64,000 bases of DNA from Chitinophaga eiseniae (GTDB lineage: Bacteria; Bacteroidota; Bacteroidia; Chitinophagales; Chitinophagaceae), in assembly GCF_900167135.1 (NCBI RefSeq), contig NZ_FUWZ01000008.1, positions 1 to 64,000 on the forward strand, written 5' to 3'. The notes under the pieces were generated by a model. The model saw nothing but the letters and a program-made list of their open reading frames with translations. It did no database searches and had not been told where the DNA came from. Positions within the stretch are counted from its first letter, which is position 1, and every line of letters starts with the position of its first letter. This document shows positions 8,499 to 18,107 of the stretch, in pieces. A program made the position numbers and the translations under genes.

Positions 8499-11480
8499 AT
8501 GGAGAATTCAGCGGATGCTTTATTATACTGGAGTAATTACCTGAAGGGCTATACAGCTATATCCGGAATACCATTCGAATCACGCCAGCCCTCTCCTGCG
8601 GGCCAGGAAGTAACAGTGGAAACCATACAACTTCCGACAGAAACAACCGAAGGTCTGCTGGCAATATGCGATCGCAACGGTATCTCCCTGACGACCTTCA
8701 TACAGTGCGCATGGGGATTCCTGCTCGCCAGATACAATAATACAGAAGACGTGGTATTTGGAATATGCGAGCCGCAGCACGAAGTGATGCCCCTCAGGGT
8801 ACAATTCAGCCCGACGGAAACAGTAAGCGGCTTCCTTAAAAGATTGCAACAGGAAGCACTTCAACGAAGACACCTGCACCTGGCAGATATACAGTCCCAA
8901 AGCATTCTGGGGAATGACCTGTTCAACCACGTGGTGACATTCGACCAACCGCCTCATACAGCATATCGCTTCCAGCTGATAGTGTCCACTACGGACGCAA
9001 ACATTGTGATCCGGTTTGACCAGCAGGCCTATATTCACGATCTGGTCAGAAACATTGCCGTTCACCTGTCTGTAGTGATCAGGCAGTTCATAGAAAACGA
9101 ACATCTGCCACTGGACAATATCAGCTACATCAGCGACAGTGAGAGGCAGAAAGTCCTTTATTCGTTCAATGACACCGCCGCAGACTATCCGCGGGAGCAA
9201 ACCATAACAGCGCTTTTTGAGGAACAGGTGAGGAAAACACCCGGCAACGCTGCAATTGTAAAGGAAGACAGGGTGATTACCTATGAAGCGTTAAACAATA
9301 TTTCCAATCAGCTTGCTTTTTATCTCAGCAGCAAATGCGGGGTGATGGCAGGCGACACGGTTGCCGTAAAGCTGGAACGCAGTGAATTCCTGATCATCGC
9401 ATTGCTGGGAATTCTGAAGGCAGACGCCATCTACCTGCCCATGGACAAGGACATCCAGGAGAAAAGGATGGAATATATCCGTGAGGACAGCCAATACAAA
9501 TATGTTATTGACGCCGCCTCCATCGAAGACTTTATGCAGCACCGCCAATGCTGCCCCGAGGAGAACAACCCACGACGGCGTAACGCAGATGATATTGCCT
9601 ACATCATTTATACTTCAGGTACCACGGGCCAGCCTAAAGGCACCTTAATAAGGCATTATTCGCTGGTGAACCGCCTGTGCTGGATGCAAAAACAATACCG
9701 TTTGACGGACCAGGATAATATCCTGCAGAAAACCACCTGCACCTTCGATGTATCTGTATGGGAGCTGCTGTGGTGGTCGATCGCCGGTGCTAAAGTGACA
9801 TTATTGAAAGATGGGGATGAAAAAGACCCCGAGCAGATCATACATTATATTGAACGTTACGCCATAACAGTGCTTCATTTTGTACCGTCGATGTTGTCCC
9901 GGTTCCTGGATTTCGCAGAAGGGGAACCGCGGTTAAAACACAAACTGGAAAGCCTGAAGAGGGTTTATGCCAGCGGTGAAGCGCTGACCGCTAAACTAAA
10001 CCTCCGGTTTCACCGGTTGTTGACCGGAGCCAGGCTGGTAAACCTGTACGGGCCTACCGAAGCAACTATTGACGTCACCTGTTTTGAATGCGCGCCCGGG
10101 CTGGATGTGGTCCCCATCGGGAAGCCGATCGACAATACACGTACATACATACTGGACAGCCGTCTGCAGGCCGTTCCCGTTGGTGTGGAGGGCAATCTGT
10201 TCCTCGCCGGGGCGGGGTTGGCTGCCGGCTATCTAAACAAGCCCGATCTTACTGCGCAGCGGTTCATACAAGACCCGTTTCATCCCGGGGAACGCATGTA
10301 TCACACAGGGGACACAGCGAAATGGATGCCGGATGGCAACATCGAATACACCGGCAGAAATGACGACCAGATCAAACTGAGAGGATTCAGGATAGAGCCC
10401 GGAGAGATCAGTTACCACCTGGAACGGATATCCGGCATAAGTGCCGCCCATGTGTTAAAAACAGATGAGAAGCTGGTGGCGTTTCTGTTATCTTCAACAC
10501 CACAACAGGGGCAGCTGGATGCCGGGCAGGAAAGCAGCATCCGGTCGGCTCTCGAAAAGTGTGTACCGGACTATATGGTCCCTCATCGTTTTTTGCTGGT
10601 CAAAGAGATCCCCCTGTCATCCAGCGGCAAAGCGGATAAAAAACAACTTATCAGTCTTTACGAGGCCAGCCGGGCCCATGTGGCTGCAGCAAAGCCAGCC
10701 GCTGCGACGCTCTCCGCGAAAGCACGGGACATGGCCGGGATATGGGCCGAGGTGCTGAACATACCAATCGACACCATCGATCCGGGAAAAAGTTTTATCG
10801 AATACGGCGGGGACTCACTCTCTATGTTAAGAGTAGTGGCTATATGTAAAAAGAAAGGATACCCGGTAACTATAAAAGACTTTTTGCGCAAGCCCTACCT
10901 TCATATACTTGAAGACATCGGCCAAAGCAAAACTCAGGAGAAAAGTCGTATTGAGGACCAGCCAGCAGGTGAGCAAAAAAATACTTTCATGCTTTCGCCG
11001 ATTCAGCAGTTTTTCTTCGATCATAACAAACAGGAGTTAAACTTCATTATGCATGCCTCCTACTACCTGCACCCGTTGTTCAACACGGACAGTATCGGGC
11101 AAAGTATTGCCGCTCTGACAGCAAACCATGATTCATTCAGCCTGCGGTTTAAAAAAGAAAAGGGAATGTGGGTTCAGTACTATGCGCAGGGCGGCACGGA
11201 CCATCTGCTGGAAAACTGCGGACCGCAGGACGACACCGCTGACCTGGCATCTTCTGTTAACAGAGCGCTGGAAATAATAAACATTGAAAAGGGGCCCCTA
11301 TTGTATGCACGTATTTTCTATGAGCATGCACGCCCCGTTCTTTTCCTGGCCTGCCATCACCTGGTAATGGATGCTGTATCATGGAAAATATTCATCGGGG
11401 AGCTGGAGGTAAACTATTTCAACAATCATATGCCTGAAATCACCACGCGGCATAAAGAAGCGGATTATGCAAACTTATAG
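8499..11480 (+). CDS. NRPS module 2: half-C, A (predicted Ser), T, N-terminal half of E
   Basis: A 993-residue protein starting 37 bases after module 1. Like module 1 it begins with only the C-terminal lobe of a condensation domain (from YWSNYLKGY), so it has no HHxxxDG for bond formation. The A domain has TSGTTGQPKG near residue 372, FDVSVWE, ASGEAL, YGPTEATID and SGKADKK; the ten pocket positions read D-V-W-H-Y-S-L-I-D-K, one residue from serine codes such as that of EntF. The T domain has YGGDSLSM with Ser773. An epimerization domain then starts (SPIQQFFF, HHLVMDAVSW at 953-962) but the frame stops at 11478-11480, in the middle of that domain. The other half is the beginning of the next frame, which overlaps by 14 bases. 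Either a frameshift or a true domain split. Confidence 0.92.
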   Translation: MENSADALLYWSNYLKGYTAISGIPFESRQPSPAGQEVTVETIQLPTETTEGLLAICDRNGISLTTFIQCAWGFLLARYNNTEDVVFGICEPQHEVMPLRVQFSPTETVSGFLKRLQQEALQRRHLHLADIQSQSILGNDLFNHVVTFDQPPHTAYRFQLIVSTTDANIVIRFDQQAYIHDLVRNIAVHLSVVIRQFIENEHLPLDNISYISDSERQKVLYSFNDTAADYPREQTITALFEEQVRKTPGNAAIVKEDRVITYEALNNISNQLAFYLSSKCGVMAGDTVAVKLERSEFLIIALLGILKADAIYLPMDKDIQEKRMEYIREDSQYKYVIDAASIEDFMQHRQCCPEENNPRRRNADDIAYIIYTSGTTGQPKGTLIRHYSLVNRLCWMQKQYRLTDQDNILQKTTCTFDVSVWELLWWSIAGAKVTLLKDGDEKDPEQIIHYIERYAITVLHFVPSMLSRFLDFAEGEPRLKHKLESLKRVYASGEALTAKLNLRFHRLLTGARLVNLYGPTEATIDVTCFECAPGLDVVPIGKPIDNTRTYILDSRLQAVPVGVEGNLFLAGAGLAAGYLNKPDLTAQRFIQDPFHPGERMYHTGDTAKWMPDGNIEYTGRNDDQIKLRGFRIEPGEISYHLERISGISAAHVLKTDEKLVAFLLSSTPQQGQLDAGQESSIRSALEKCVPDYMVPHRFLLVKEIPLSSSGKADKKQLISLYEASRAHVAAAKPAAATLSAKARDMAGIWAEVLNIPIDTIDPGKSFIEYGGDSLSMLRVVAICKKKGYPVTIKDFLRKPYLHILEDIGQSKTQEKSRIEDQPAGEQKNTFMLSPIQQFFFDHNKQELNFIMHASYYLHPLFNTDSIGQSIAALTANHDSFSLRFKKEKGMWVQYYAQGGTDHLLENCGPQDDTADLASSVNRALEIINIEKGPLLYARIFYEHARPVLFLACHHLVMDAVSWKIFIGELEVNYFNNHMPEITTRHKEADYANL

Positions 11481-14400
11481 GAACTGGATAAAAGATAATC
11501 AGCGGGCGGTTAACGTGCTGCTGGAAAATGAACTTGACTACTGGTTAGCACAGTTGGACCTAGCGGAAGCACCGTTCCCCACAGAGAAAGGAACGGTTTA
11601 CACAGCAACGATAAACACCCCTTTCAACAACAGCTTTAACGGTACGGAACTGCAGAACCGTGGCATGGCCGCCCTGCTATTTTCGCTATACCAGTTGACC
11701 AATACAGCTGCACAGGTAATATTCAGAGAGGGACATGGCCGCACCCCCCTGGGGCAATACGATGTATCAGACGCAGTAGGCTGGTTCACCTGTAAATACC
11801 CGACCAGGTATAACGTTGTACCCGACAGCTTACACCGTACGCTGGATATGGTAACGGCGGCAAATAACGCGGTCCCTAACGGCGGTGTTGGTTTTGATGT
11901 GCTGAAATACTACGGGCCCGTTTATATTAACCGGCAGCTGGAATGCCCATCAGGAATTCTTTTCAATTACCTCGGCGACCTTACTTTTACCGGCAACACA
12001 GATACCGGTCATACGAAGCATACGCTGTTTCAATCCCCGCACTCCGGTTTTTCCTCCACTATGGAAAGCAGCCGGAGCGCAGAGGGGACAGCGCTCTTCA
12101 AGATGAATGTAAATGCCTGGTGTGACAGCAATACTTTTTACTGCAGCCTGGACATTGCGCCCAGCCTGGGACTGGATGCGGAAAGCTGTAAACGGCTTAC
12201 AGAACACATTCAACATCATCTAAATGAACTGTTATCAGGCAGCCAGGCAGCTGTCAAAGGAAAAGTAACTCCATTTCAGCGGGGACTGATCAGCTATGCA
12301 TTCAACCATCCTGAAAGCAACAGTTACATCAACCAGAATTGTTTTGAAAGCAGCACGGAAATATCTTTTGCCTTCTTTCGGGAGGTGTGCAAAATACTTA
12401 CCGTTAAGTACGAGATCTTGCGTACCTGTTATGAGTTTGACTACCAGACGGGCAATTTTGCGTCCACCCTGCTGCCTGCCGGCACGCTCAGCTGCGCATA
12501 CCACGACCTGTCAGATGCAAACCCTCAGACGGCACTACCTCCACTGTTAAAGCAAATAAAACATCGGGGGTTCCGGATAAACGAAGAACCACTGATCCGT
12601 TTCTCGCTGGTCAAAATACCGGCGGGCAAAAACATTATTGTAATAACAAGCCATCATATAATTATTGACGGCACCTCGGTGATGTATCTTCTGAAAGAGC
12701 TGCTGAACATCTCATCGGACCTGCAGGCAGGTAAACCAGTTGCTACCAGTATCTCTACCGCCCATAAGTTCTCCACGTATGCCGACTGGATAGCGTCAAA
12801 AAACGAAGCGGACGCCCTCCGTTACTGGAAAGACCTGCTGGCGGGCGCCACGGCTTCCCTGCCGGAGGACAAGACTACGGGGGAGCCCGAAGCCGCCGAA
12901 AACTCATTTGCAGATGCAGCGCATCACTTCAGCATACACCCGGATACCGCCGGCATTCTGAAAGAGCAGCACCTGACACAGGCCGCAGCCCTCAATTACA
13001 TGGTGGGATTTGTTATGTCCAAATACAACGGGACAGACACTTTTGTGTGGGGTAACACGGTTACCGTGCGCCCTTTTGAGCTGGACGACATGGAGACTAT
13101 TGTAGGTCCCTGCATTGCTACCGTCCCTGTCAAAATGAACTTCAATACGGACGATCACCTGGTGAGCGCAATGAAATCACTTCAGCTACAGCTGATGGAA
13201 TCGCAGGAGCATGCTTACGTGGCACTGAATGACATTAACAGGTGTGCAGGTCAGCAGCAGCTGTTCAGCGTTACCTACGTATACCAGAACTTCCTGAAGT
13301 CGGAGCTGGATGAACAACAGTCGGGCCCGTTCCAGTCACATTTCATGCAGGACAACAATATATCATCGCACTTTCCGATCAATATACTGGTGTATGAAGG
13401 GGACCGGGAGCTGTCTATCCGCGTGAAATACAGGAAAGATCTTTTTACCGGCCAATTGATAAATGATATTTGCCAGGCTGTCGGCAATCTTTTCAATAAC
13501 CTTCAGGTGATACAGGAATTACCGGTAAAGGATATCGATATTTTCAGCATCTGTGCATTAAAAGGATCTTCCCTGCAGGGCGAATATAGCAATGTGGAGG
13601 GCATAACGCTGCACAATGCATTTATGGAAGCTGCAGAGCGTTACCCGGAGAAAACAGCTGTAAGAGACGTTAACAACAGCGTTTCCTACCGGGAGCTGGA
13701 CCATATGAGTAACCGTATCTGCAGACTGCTTATGGACCGAAATATCTCAGGCGCTGTAGGTATCCGCATGAAGAGAACTGCGAACCTGATAGCCGTGATC
13801 ATCGGTATACTTAAATCAGGATGTCATGTAGTAAGTCTGGAACACGATTTTCCTGATGAAAAAATCGACTGGATACACCGGAATATTGGCCTTGCTGCCG
13901 TATTTACGGACGAAGGGACTTATCTGAACGTTGACACTCCGGCTTTTTCCATCAGTACGATAGCACCACTGGAAAAAATTGACAAGCTACCGTATGTTGA
14001 TCCTTCTGCCCTGTGCTGCATTAACTATACCTCCGGCTCCACCGGTGTTCCAAAGCTGGTGAAGATCAACCATACAGGGCACGTAAACAGGGTGCTATGG
14101 CTCGCCCATTGTTTTCCGGCCACTGCGGAAGATGTATATGGTTTCAAGACCCTGCTATGCTTCGGTCCATCTATGCGGGAAGTGTTCGAACCGCTGATGC
14201 AGGGAAGCACCCTGTTTGTTTATACCAACGAATCGAACAATCATCCTGCCCTGTTCCACGAGCAGACCCTGAATTACCGGGTTACACGGCTTTTTCTGAC
14301 GCCTACCTTCATAAGGCTGTTGCATGAGGTTGAGCTACAGGATACGTTTAGCGCTTTAAGATACCTCGAGATCAGCGGCGAGCCTATTGCCGTTGAACTC

Positions 14401-16017
14401 TTTGACAAATTAAGAAGTGCATTCCCGGCCATGAAAACCGTTGGAAGGTATGGCGCCACAGAAGCGCCCGGCACGGTCTATTATACGTATGACGCCCATA
14501 ACAGCAAACGTAACCTGCCGCTGGGACAGCCTATCCGCAACACAGGCGTAGCAGTATTAAATGAGCAAGGGGGTATACTACCCACCGGTGTGATAGGTGA
14601 AATAGCCATTTCGGGAGAGAGTATTTCCACCGGGTATATTAACCGCGAACTGGAGAAAGGTAATTTTATCATTGTAAACGGGAAACCGCACGTAAAAACG
14701 GGCGATCTGGGTTATGTGAATGCCGGTGGCATACTGGTGTTCCAAAGCAGGAAGACACGCATGCTTAAGATCAGAGGGTTTCGTGTGGAGCCGGCAGAGA
14801 TAGAGGCCAACCTTATGCGGCACCCAGGCATAAAAAAATCGATCGTTGTGCCGGTCGTATCTAAAAACAATACCCGGCTTACCGCATTTTATATTAAAAA
14901 AGAGGCTGCAGCGATACAAGGGTTAAGAGCATTCCTGGAAGAAAGACTGCCCCCCTACATGATACCACATGAATTCACGGAGATCAGCAAGATACCCCTT
15001 ACCGAAAGCGGCAAGGTGGACTATGTGGGCTTGTCAAACCTGGCAACCACACATTCGAAAGGCGATCTAAAGCCACCTGCAACAGGCATTGAAAAAGATG
15101 TTTTCGAAATAGTAAGCGATCTGATCGATCACAGAGAATTTGATGTACTGTCAAACTTCGTTGAAATAGGTATGGACTCGATACTGGCGCTGAAAACCAT
15201 CTACAAGATCAGAAAATCATTTAATACCGACATAGTGGTAAGCGATCTGTATATGCGGCCGACAGTAAAGGAACTTAGTGCTTTTATTGAAAAGAGGATG
15301 CAGGAAGGACCAGGCGAAGAGGCGCCCTGCCATCTTGTTAACGACCAGGAAAATAACGATCTGCTGTTCTTTGTCCCACCTATAGGAAATAGCCAGATAG
15401 ATATTAAAACACTGGAGAACGCCGTTCCTCCCAATATTACACTGGCCATACTGCAACCTGTTAACGCTGATGACGTAGCCGCCTTGTCTATAGAAAAGAT
15501 TGCGGCTGACTATATAGCGCATATCAGAAAAATCGCGCAAAACCGCAGCGTGCATATAAGCGGATGGTCTTTAGGCGGCACCATTGCATATGAAATTGCC
15601 GTGCAGCTCGAAAGAGATGGATTTTCAATCGCCCATCTACTGCTGTTTGACCCCGGACTCTATACCCCGGCATACGACCACAACATGACAAGAGATAAAC
15701 TGGAACAGATCCTAAGCGGCCTCGCCGGCCAGGACCTGTCGGCAGACAAAGAGATTAAGGAGAAGTTACTGACCGATATGCTGCATGCCAACCAACTTAT
15801 TGTCAACTATCAGCCATCCGCCTATTCAGGAGCCGTGCATCTGTTTAAACCGACCGATATAGGCAGAGAAGAGCGGAACTTTGGAAAGGAAATGAATGGT
15901 CTGGAGCAATACTGTAAAGGAACAATACACGTTACCAGGTTGGCGGGCAATCATATCAGCATGTTAAATGACATCCAGCGCAACAGGCAGATCATGATGG
16001 AATTTGTTGGCCGGTAG
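11467..16017 (+). CDS. NRPS module 3: C-terminal half of E, C, A (unusual pocket), T, thioesterase
   Basis: A 1516-residue protein that begins inside an epimerization domain: TYRNWI, EGHGR, VGWFTCKYP and FNYLGDL complete the E domain begun in the previous frame. A full C domain follows (HHIIIDG at 396-402), then an A domain (TSGSTGVPK from 855, KTGD, ESGKVDY). Its A4 region is FGPSMRE in place of FDxSVWE, so the Asp that holds the alpha-amino group is Gly; pocket residues read G-P-R-F-E-S-R-G-T-K and match no code I know. The T domain has GMDSI (Ser1238) where GGDS is usual. The terminal thioesterase has GWSLGG (Ser1368) and GNHISML (His1496), so this protein releases the product by hydrolysis or cyclisation. 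Confidence 0.92.
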   Translation: MQTYRNWIKDNQRAVNVLLENELDYWLAQLDLAEAPFPTEKGTVYTATINTPFNNSFNGTELQNRGMAALLFSLYQLTNTAAQVIFREGHGRTPLGQYDVSDAVGWFTCKYPTRYNVVPDSLHRTLDMVTAANNAVPNGGVGFDVLKYYGPVYINRQLECPSGILFNYLGDLTFTGNTDTGHTKHTLFQSPHSGFSSTMESSRSAEGTALFKMNVNAWCDSNTFYCSLDIAPSLGLDAESCKRLTEHIQHHLNELLSGSQAAVKGKVTPFQRGLISYAFNHPESNSYINQNCFESSTEISFAFFREVCKILTVKYEILRTCYEFDYQTGNFASTLLPAGTLSCAYHDLSDANPQTALPPLLKQIKHRGFRINEEPLIRFSLVKIPAGKNIIVITSHHIIIDGTSVMYLLKELLNISSDLQAGKPVATSISTAHKFSTYADWIASKNEADALRYWKDLLAGATASLPEDKTTGEPEAAENSFADAAHHFSIHPDTAGILKEQHLTQAAALNYMVGFVMSKYNGTDTFVWGNTVTVRPFELDDMETIVGPCIATVPVKMNFNTDDHLVSAMKSLQLQLMESQEHAYVALNDINRCAGQQQLFSVTYVYQNFLKSELDEQQSGPFQSHFMQDNNISSHFPINILVYEGDRELSIRVKYRKDLFTGQLINDICQAVGNLFNNLQVIQELPVKDIDIFSICALKGSSLQGEYSNVEGITLHNAFMEAAERYPEKTAVRDVNNSVSYRELDHMSNRICRLLMDRNISGAVGIRMKRTANLIAVIIGILKSGCHVVSLEHDFPDEKIDWIHRNIGLAAVFTDEGTYLNVDTPAFSISTIAPLEKIDKLPYVDPSALCCINYTSGSTGVPKLVKINHTGHVNRVLWLAHCFPATAEDVYGFKTLLCFGPSMREVFEPLMQGSTLFVYTNESNNHPALFHEQTLNYRVTRLFLTPTFIRLLHEVELQDTFSALRYLEISGEPIAVELFDKLRSAFPAMKTVGRYGATEAPGTVYYTYDAHNSKRNLPLGQPIRNTGVAVLNEQGGILPTGVIGEIAISGESISTGYINRELEKGNFIIVNGKPHVKTGDLGYVNAGGILVFQSRKTRMLKIRGFRVEPAEIEANLMRHPGIKKSIVVPVVSKNNTRLTAFYIKKEAAAIQGLRAFLEERLPPYMIPHEFTEISKIPLTESGKVDYVGLSNLATTHSKGDLKPPATGIEKDVFEIVSDLIDHREFDVLSNFVEIGMDSILALKTIYKIRKSFNTDIVVSDLYMRPTVKELSAFIEKRMQEGPGEEAPCHLVNDQENNDLLFFVPPIGNSQIDIKTLENAVPPNITLAILQPVNADDVAALSIEKIAADYIAHIRKIAQNRSVHISGWSLGGTIAYEIAVQLERDGFSIAHLLLFDPGLYTPAYDHNMTRDKLEQILSGLAGQDLSADKEIKEKLLTDMLHANQLIVNYQPSAYSGAVHLFKPTDIGREERNFGKEMNGLEQYCKGTIHVTRLAGNHISMLNDIQRNRQIMMEFVGR

Positions 16018-16097
16018 CAGATTTTTCTACCTCAAGGGGTTATAGCCGGCATTTATTACTACCTGATCGAAATTAGAAAAAGCTTGTAAGATATATA

Positions 16098-16214
16098 TCA
16101 TGCTGCCAAAAGTAGGACTGGCTGGCAGTTTTAGAGAGAGGAAATTATTTTCGTGTGTCGTGTCGTGTGTTAATTATGTGTCGCCAATAGTGGGCAGAAG
16201 CGGACAAAAACGAC
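16098..16214. repeat. Imperfect direct repeat, copy A (partner at 23811-23939)
   Basis: About 117 bases that align by eye at roughly 80 % identity with the segment just upstream of the integrase gene at 23811-23939. Shared blocks include GAGGAAAT, TTTTCGTGTGTC, AATTATGTGTCGC and AATAGTGGGC. Both copies contain several TGTGTC-type hexamers in close succession, which could be arm-type binding sites of a tyrosine recombinase. Copy A has no integrase beside it, so it may be one end of a lost related element. No intact attachment core was seen next to it. Confidence 0.6.
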
Positions 16215-16379
16215 TTGCAAGTATTTTGGCTTAAATAACCAATACATGCAGTCGCTTTTTTCATTTGTATTGTACATATAGTTAATGTGATATTAAAAAT
16301 TGAAGTTATGGAAAAATTAACCTGTGCCCAGGCCAAGCAGCTTGCCAGGCGTACATGCCATTTAACAGACCGATCAAAA

Positions 16380-16413
16380 AGCAATCCTGCTCAGGCAACC
16401 GGACAGGATTGCT
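16380..16413 (-). terminator. Intrinsic terminator of the Crp/Fnr gene
   Basis: A perfect 10-bp stem (AGCAATCCTG / CAGGATTGCT) with a 14-base loop, followed on the minus strand by TTTTTGATCG. It lies 53 bases beyond the stop of the regulator gene at 16466. Confidence 0.75.
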
Positions 16414-16465
16414 CTCACCGTTCTACATGGATGGGCGCCAGCGCAATTCTTCCGGAGTACGCATA

Positions 16466-17056
16466 CTACCGGTTCTTGTTGCGCAATCTACTCAGCGTTT
16501 CTTTTGTCATTCCGAGATAATTGGCAAGAATATGATGAGGAACACGCAAAAATAATTCGGGTGAAGTTTTCATCAATTTATTATACCGTGCTTCAGGGGT
16601 TTCATAAAAAGAAGCTATTAACCGCTCCATACTATAGCAGGCAACATTCTCAGCCAGGTGCCGTCCTATTTTTTGCCAGTTGTAGCTACTGTCGAATATA
16701 CCCAGCAACTTGCCGGCATCAATGCAGGCAACCCTGGATCTTTCAACTGCAACGATCTCCGTTTGGGAAGGTTGCCCGGTCATGATGCTGAGGTAATTGG
16801 TTACAAAATCATTTTCAATGGCAAAATCAAATGTTCTTTCTTCACCATTGTTTATTTTTATCCATCTGAAGCAGCCCTGAAGAACAAAACCAACCGTATT
16901 ACAACGCCTGCCTGCTTGCTGGTAAACGTCTTTCTTATCAAATTCCTTAATTGTAAGCATTTGGCAAAACGACAACCATTCACTTTCGTTCAAAACCGCT
17001 AACCGGCTTAATTGGTCATGCAGGGCTTTATAATCTGAGTTTTGTTGCGTAGTCAT
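16466..17056 (-). CDS. Crp/Fnr family transcriptional regulator
   Basis: A 196-residue protein of the short Bacteroidota Crp/Fnr type. Residues about 30-125 form the cyclic-nucleotide-binding-like beta barrel (KKDVYQQAGRRCNTVGFVLQGCFR). The C-terminus is a compact winged helix ending RVPHHILANYLGMTKETL, where NYLGMTKETLSRLR is the DNA-recognition part. No Cys cluster for an iron-sulfur centre is visible. The gene diverges from the NAD(P)-binding protein at 17170 across 113 bases, the usual layout for a regulator controlling an adjacent oxidoreductase. The effector is unknown. Confidence 0.88.
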   Translation of the reverse strand: MTTQQNSDYKALHDQLSRLAVLNESEWLSFCQMLTIKEFDKKDVYQQAGRRCNTVGFVLQGCFRWIKINNGEERTFDFAIENDFVTNYLSIMTGQPSQTEIVAVERSRVACIDAGKLLGIFDSSYNWQKIGRHLAENVACYSMERLIASFYETPEARYNKLMKTSPELFLRVPHHILANYLGMTKETLSRLRNKNR

Positions 17057-17169
17057 ATAGTTCTTAAAAATAAATTTTTAATTACTGGTCATAGTTGAAT
17101 TTATTGATTAGGATCATCGCTCCCGAAGAAAATGCCTTTTAGCTTTGTTATATATAAAATTAAGAAATT

Positions 17170-18024
17170 ATGAATACGAAAGAAAACATAGTTATAACGA
17201 GTGCCAATAGTGTAACTGCAAAGATCCTGATCCCTGAATTGAATGCCAGAGGTTATTATACAATTGGATTGGTCAGGAAGGAAGCTTCTGTTGGAACACC
17301 CGAGATCGTTACAAACTGGATGGAATCGGATATTGCAAAGCAGGCACTGGCCAATGCAGATATCATTATCCACTTAACAGGAGAAATAAACGCTAAAAAA
17401 GAAACTTCTTATATTCAGGCCAATCTCACCAGTACTCAAATCGTGGCGCAGGCAGCAGCATCGCCCAAAGTGAAGCGCGTTATATTTTTAAGCTATCCAG
17501 GTGCAAACGCAAGGCATAAGAACTGGTACCTCCGTTATAAGGGGATGGCAGAACAATTACTTGAAAAAACCGGGAAGGCAGTAATATTCCGATGCCCATT
17601 TATTGTTGACTCGCCTCATGAGCCTTCAAGGATCGATGTTTTGTTTATGCCACAGCATAATAAACCTGTTCAGGTTATTGGCTCGGGCCAGGAAAAAATG
17701 CACCCGGTTTATCGTGGTGACGTAGCCGATGCAGTGCTGTCTTCACTTGTTAAGGGAAAACCGGGGACCTATGAATTATCCGGTTGCGAGGAGATGACCA
17801 CAACCGAATTTATATACCTGATCAATAAAAATAACCATACAAAGATCCGTTACACGCCTGGCTGGCTGGCCAGGCTGCTTAGCCCTTTTATAAAAGGATT
17901 GTCACCAACTTTCGTGGATGTTTTATTGAACCATACCAATAGCACGTTTATTCCCGATACTTACCGGCAGTTTGATATTAATCCTACTTCGCTGGTAAAG
18001 CTTTGGAGAGAGTATCGCAGATGA
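17170..18024 (+). CDS. NmrA-like / atypical SDR NAD(P)-binding protein
   Basis: A 284-residue protein with a Rossmann fold in the atypical-SDR style. The dinucleotide-binding loop reads ITSANSVTAKIL (residues 9-20), a variant of TGATGxxG. Further family-like segments are ADIIIHLTGEI, KVKRVIFLSYPGA and YRGDVADAV. The catalytic YxxxK is only loosely present (YLRYKGMAEQL). Such proteins act as NAD(P)H-dependent reductases or redox sensors, and the substrate cannot be told. It is transcribed away from the Crp/Fnr gene and ends 84 bases before the left attachment repeat of the tRNA-Leu island, so it lies outside that island. Confidence 0.8.
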   Translation: MNTKENIVITSANSVTAKILIPELNARGYYTIGLVRKEASVGTPEIVTNWMESDIAKQALANADIIIHLTGEINAKKETSYIQANLTSTQIVAQAAASPKVKRVIFLSYPGANARHKNWYLRYKGMAEQLLEKTGKAVIFRCPFIVDSPHEPSRIDVLFMPQHNKPVQVIGSGQEKMHPVYRGDVADAVLSSLVKGKPGTYELSGCEEMTTTEFIYLINKNNHTKIRYTPGWLARLLSPFIKGLSPTFVDVLLNHTNSTFIPDTYRQFDINPTSLVKLWREYRR

Positions 18025-18072
18025 ATTTTTAGAAGTTACAGTCTGGATAAGGGTTTGAGCGAAAATAAAAAT

Positions 18073-18102
18073 GGACAAACCGAAGAAATTATCGATTTGT
18101 CC
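18073..18102 (-). terminator. Displaced terminator of the original tRNA-Leu gene
   Basis: GGACAAA at 18073-18079 pairs with TTTGTCC at 18096-18102, and the stem extends inward through CGA/TCG with one mismatch. On the minus strand it is followed by ATTTTTATTTT. It sits just beyond the tRNA 3'-end copy at 18108-18127, exactly where the tRNA terminator would be if the island were removed. Confidence 0.75.
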
Positions 18103-18107
18103 ACTCT

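Larger units (their letters stand above)
16018..16465. other. Intergenic region with a repeat copy and small-gene remnants
   Basis: This 448-base gap after the NRPS operon contains the repeat copy listed at 16098-16214 and the terminator at 16380-16413. A short reading frame from the ATG at 16309 begins MEKLTCAQAKQLA and then becomes unlike any protein; it recalls the N-terminus of mobile-element primase-like proteins of Bacteroidota, but the match is too short to call. The region looks like scar sequence of an older insertion. Confidence 0.35.

Noticed and set aside
16309..16520. Short plus-strand frame beginning MEKLTCAQAKQLA
   Set aside because: Only the first dozen residues look protein-like; the rest reads through the regulator's terminator and the antisense of the Crp/Fnr gene. 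Kept only as a possible scar.
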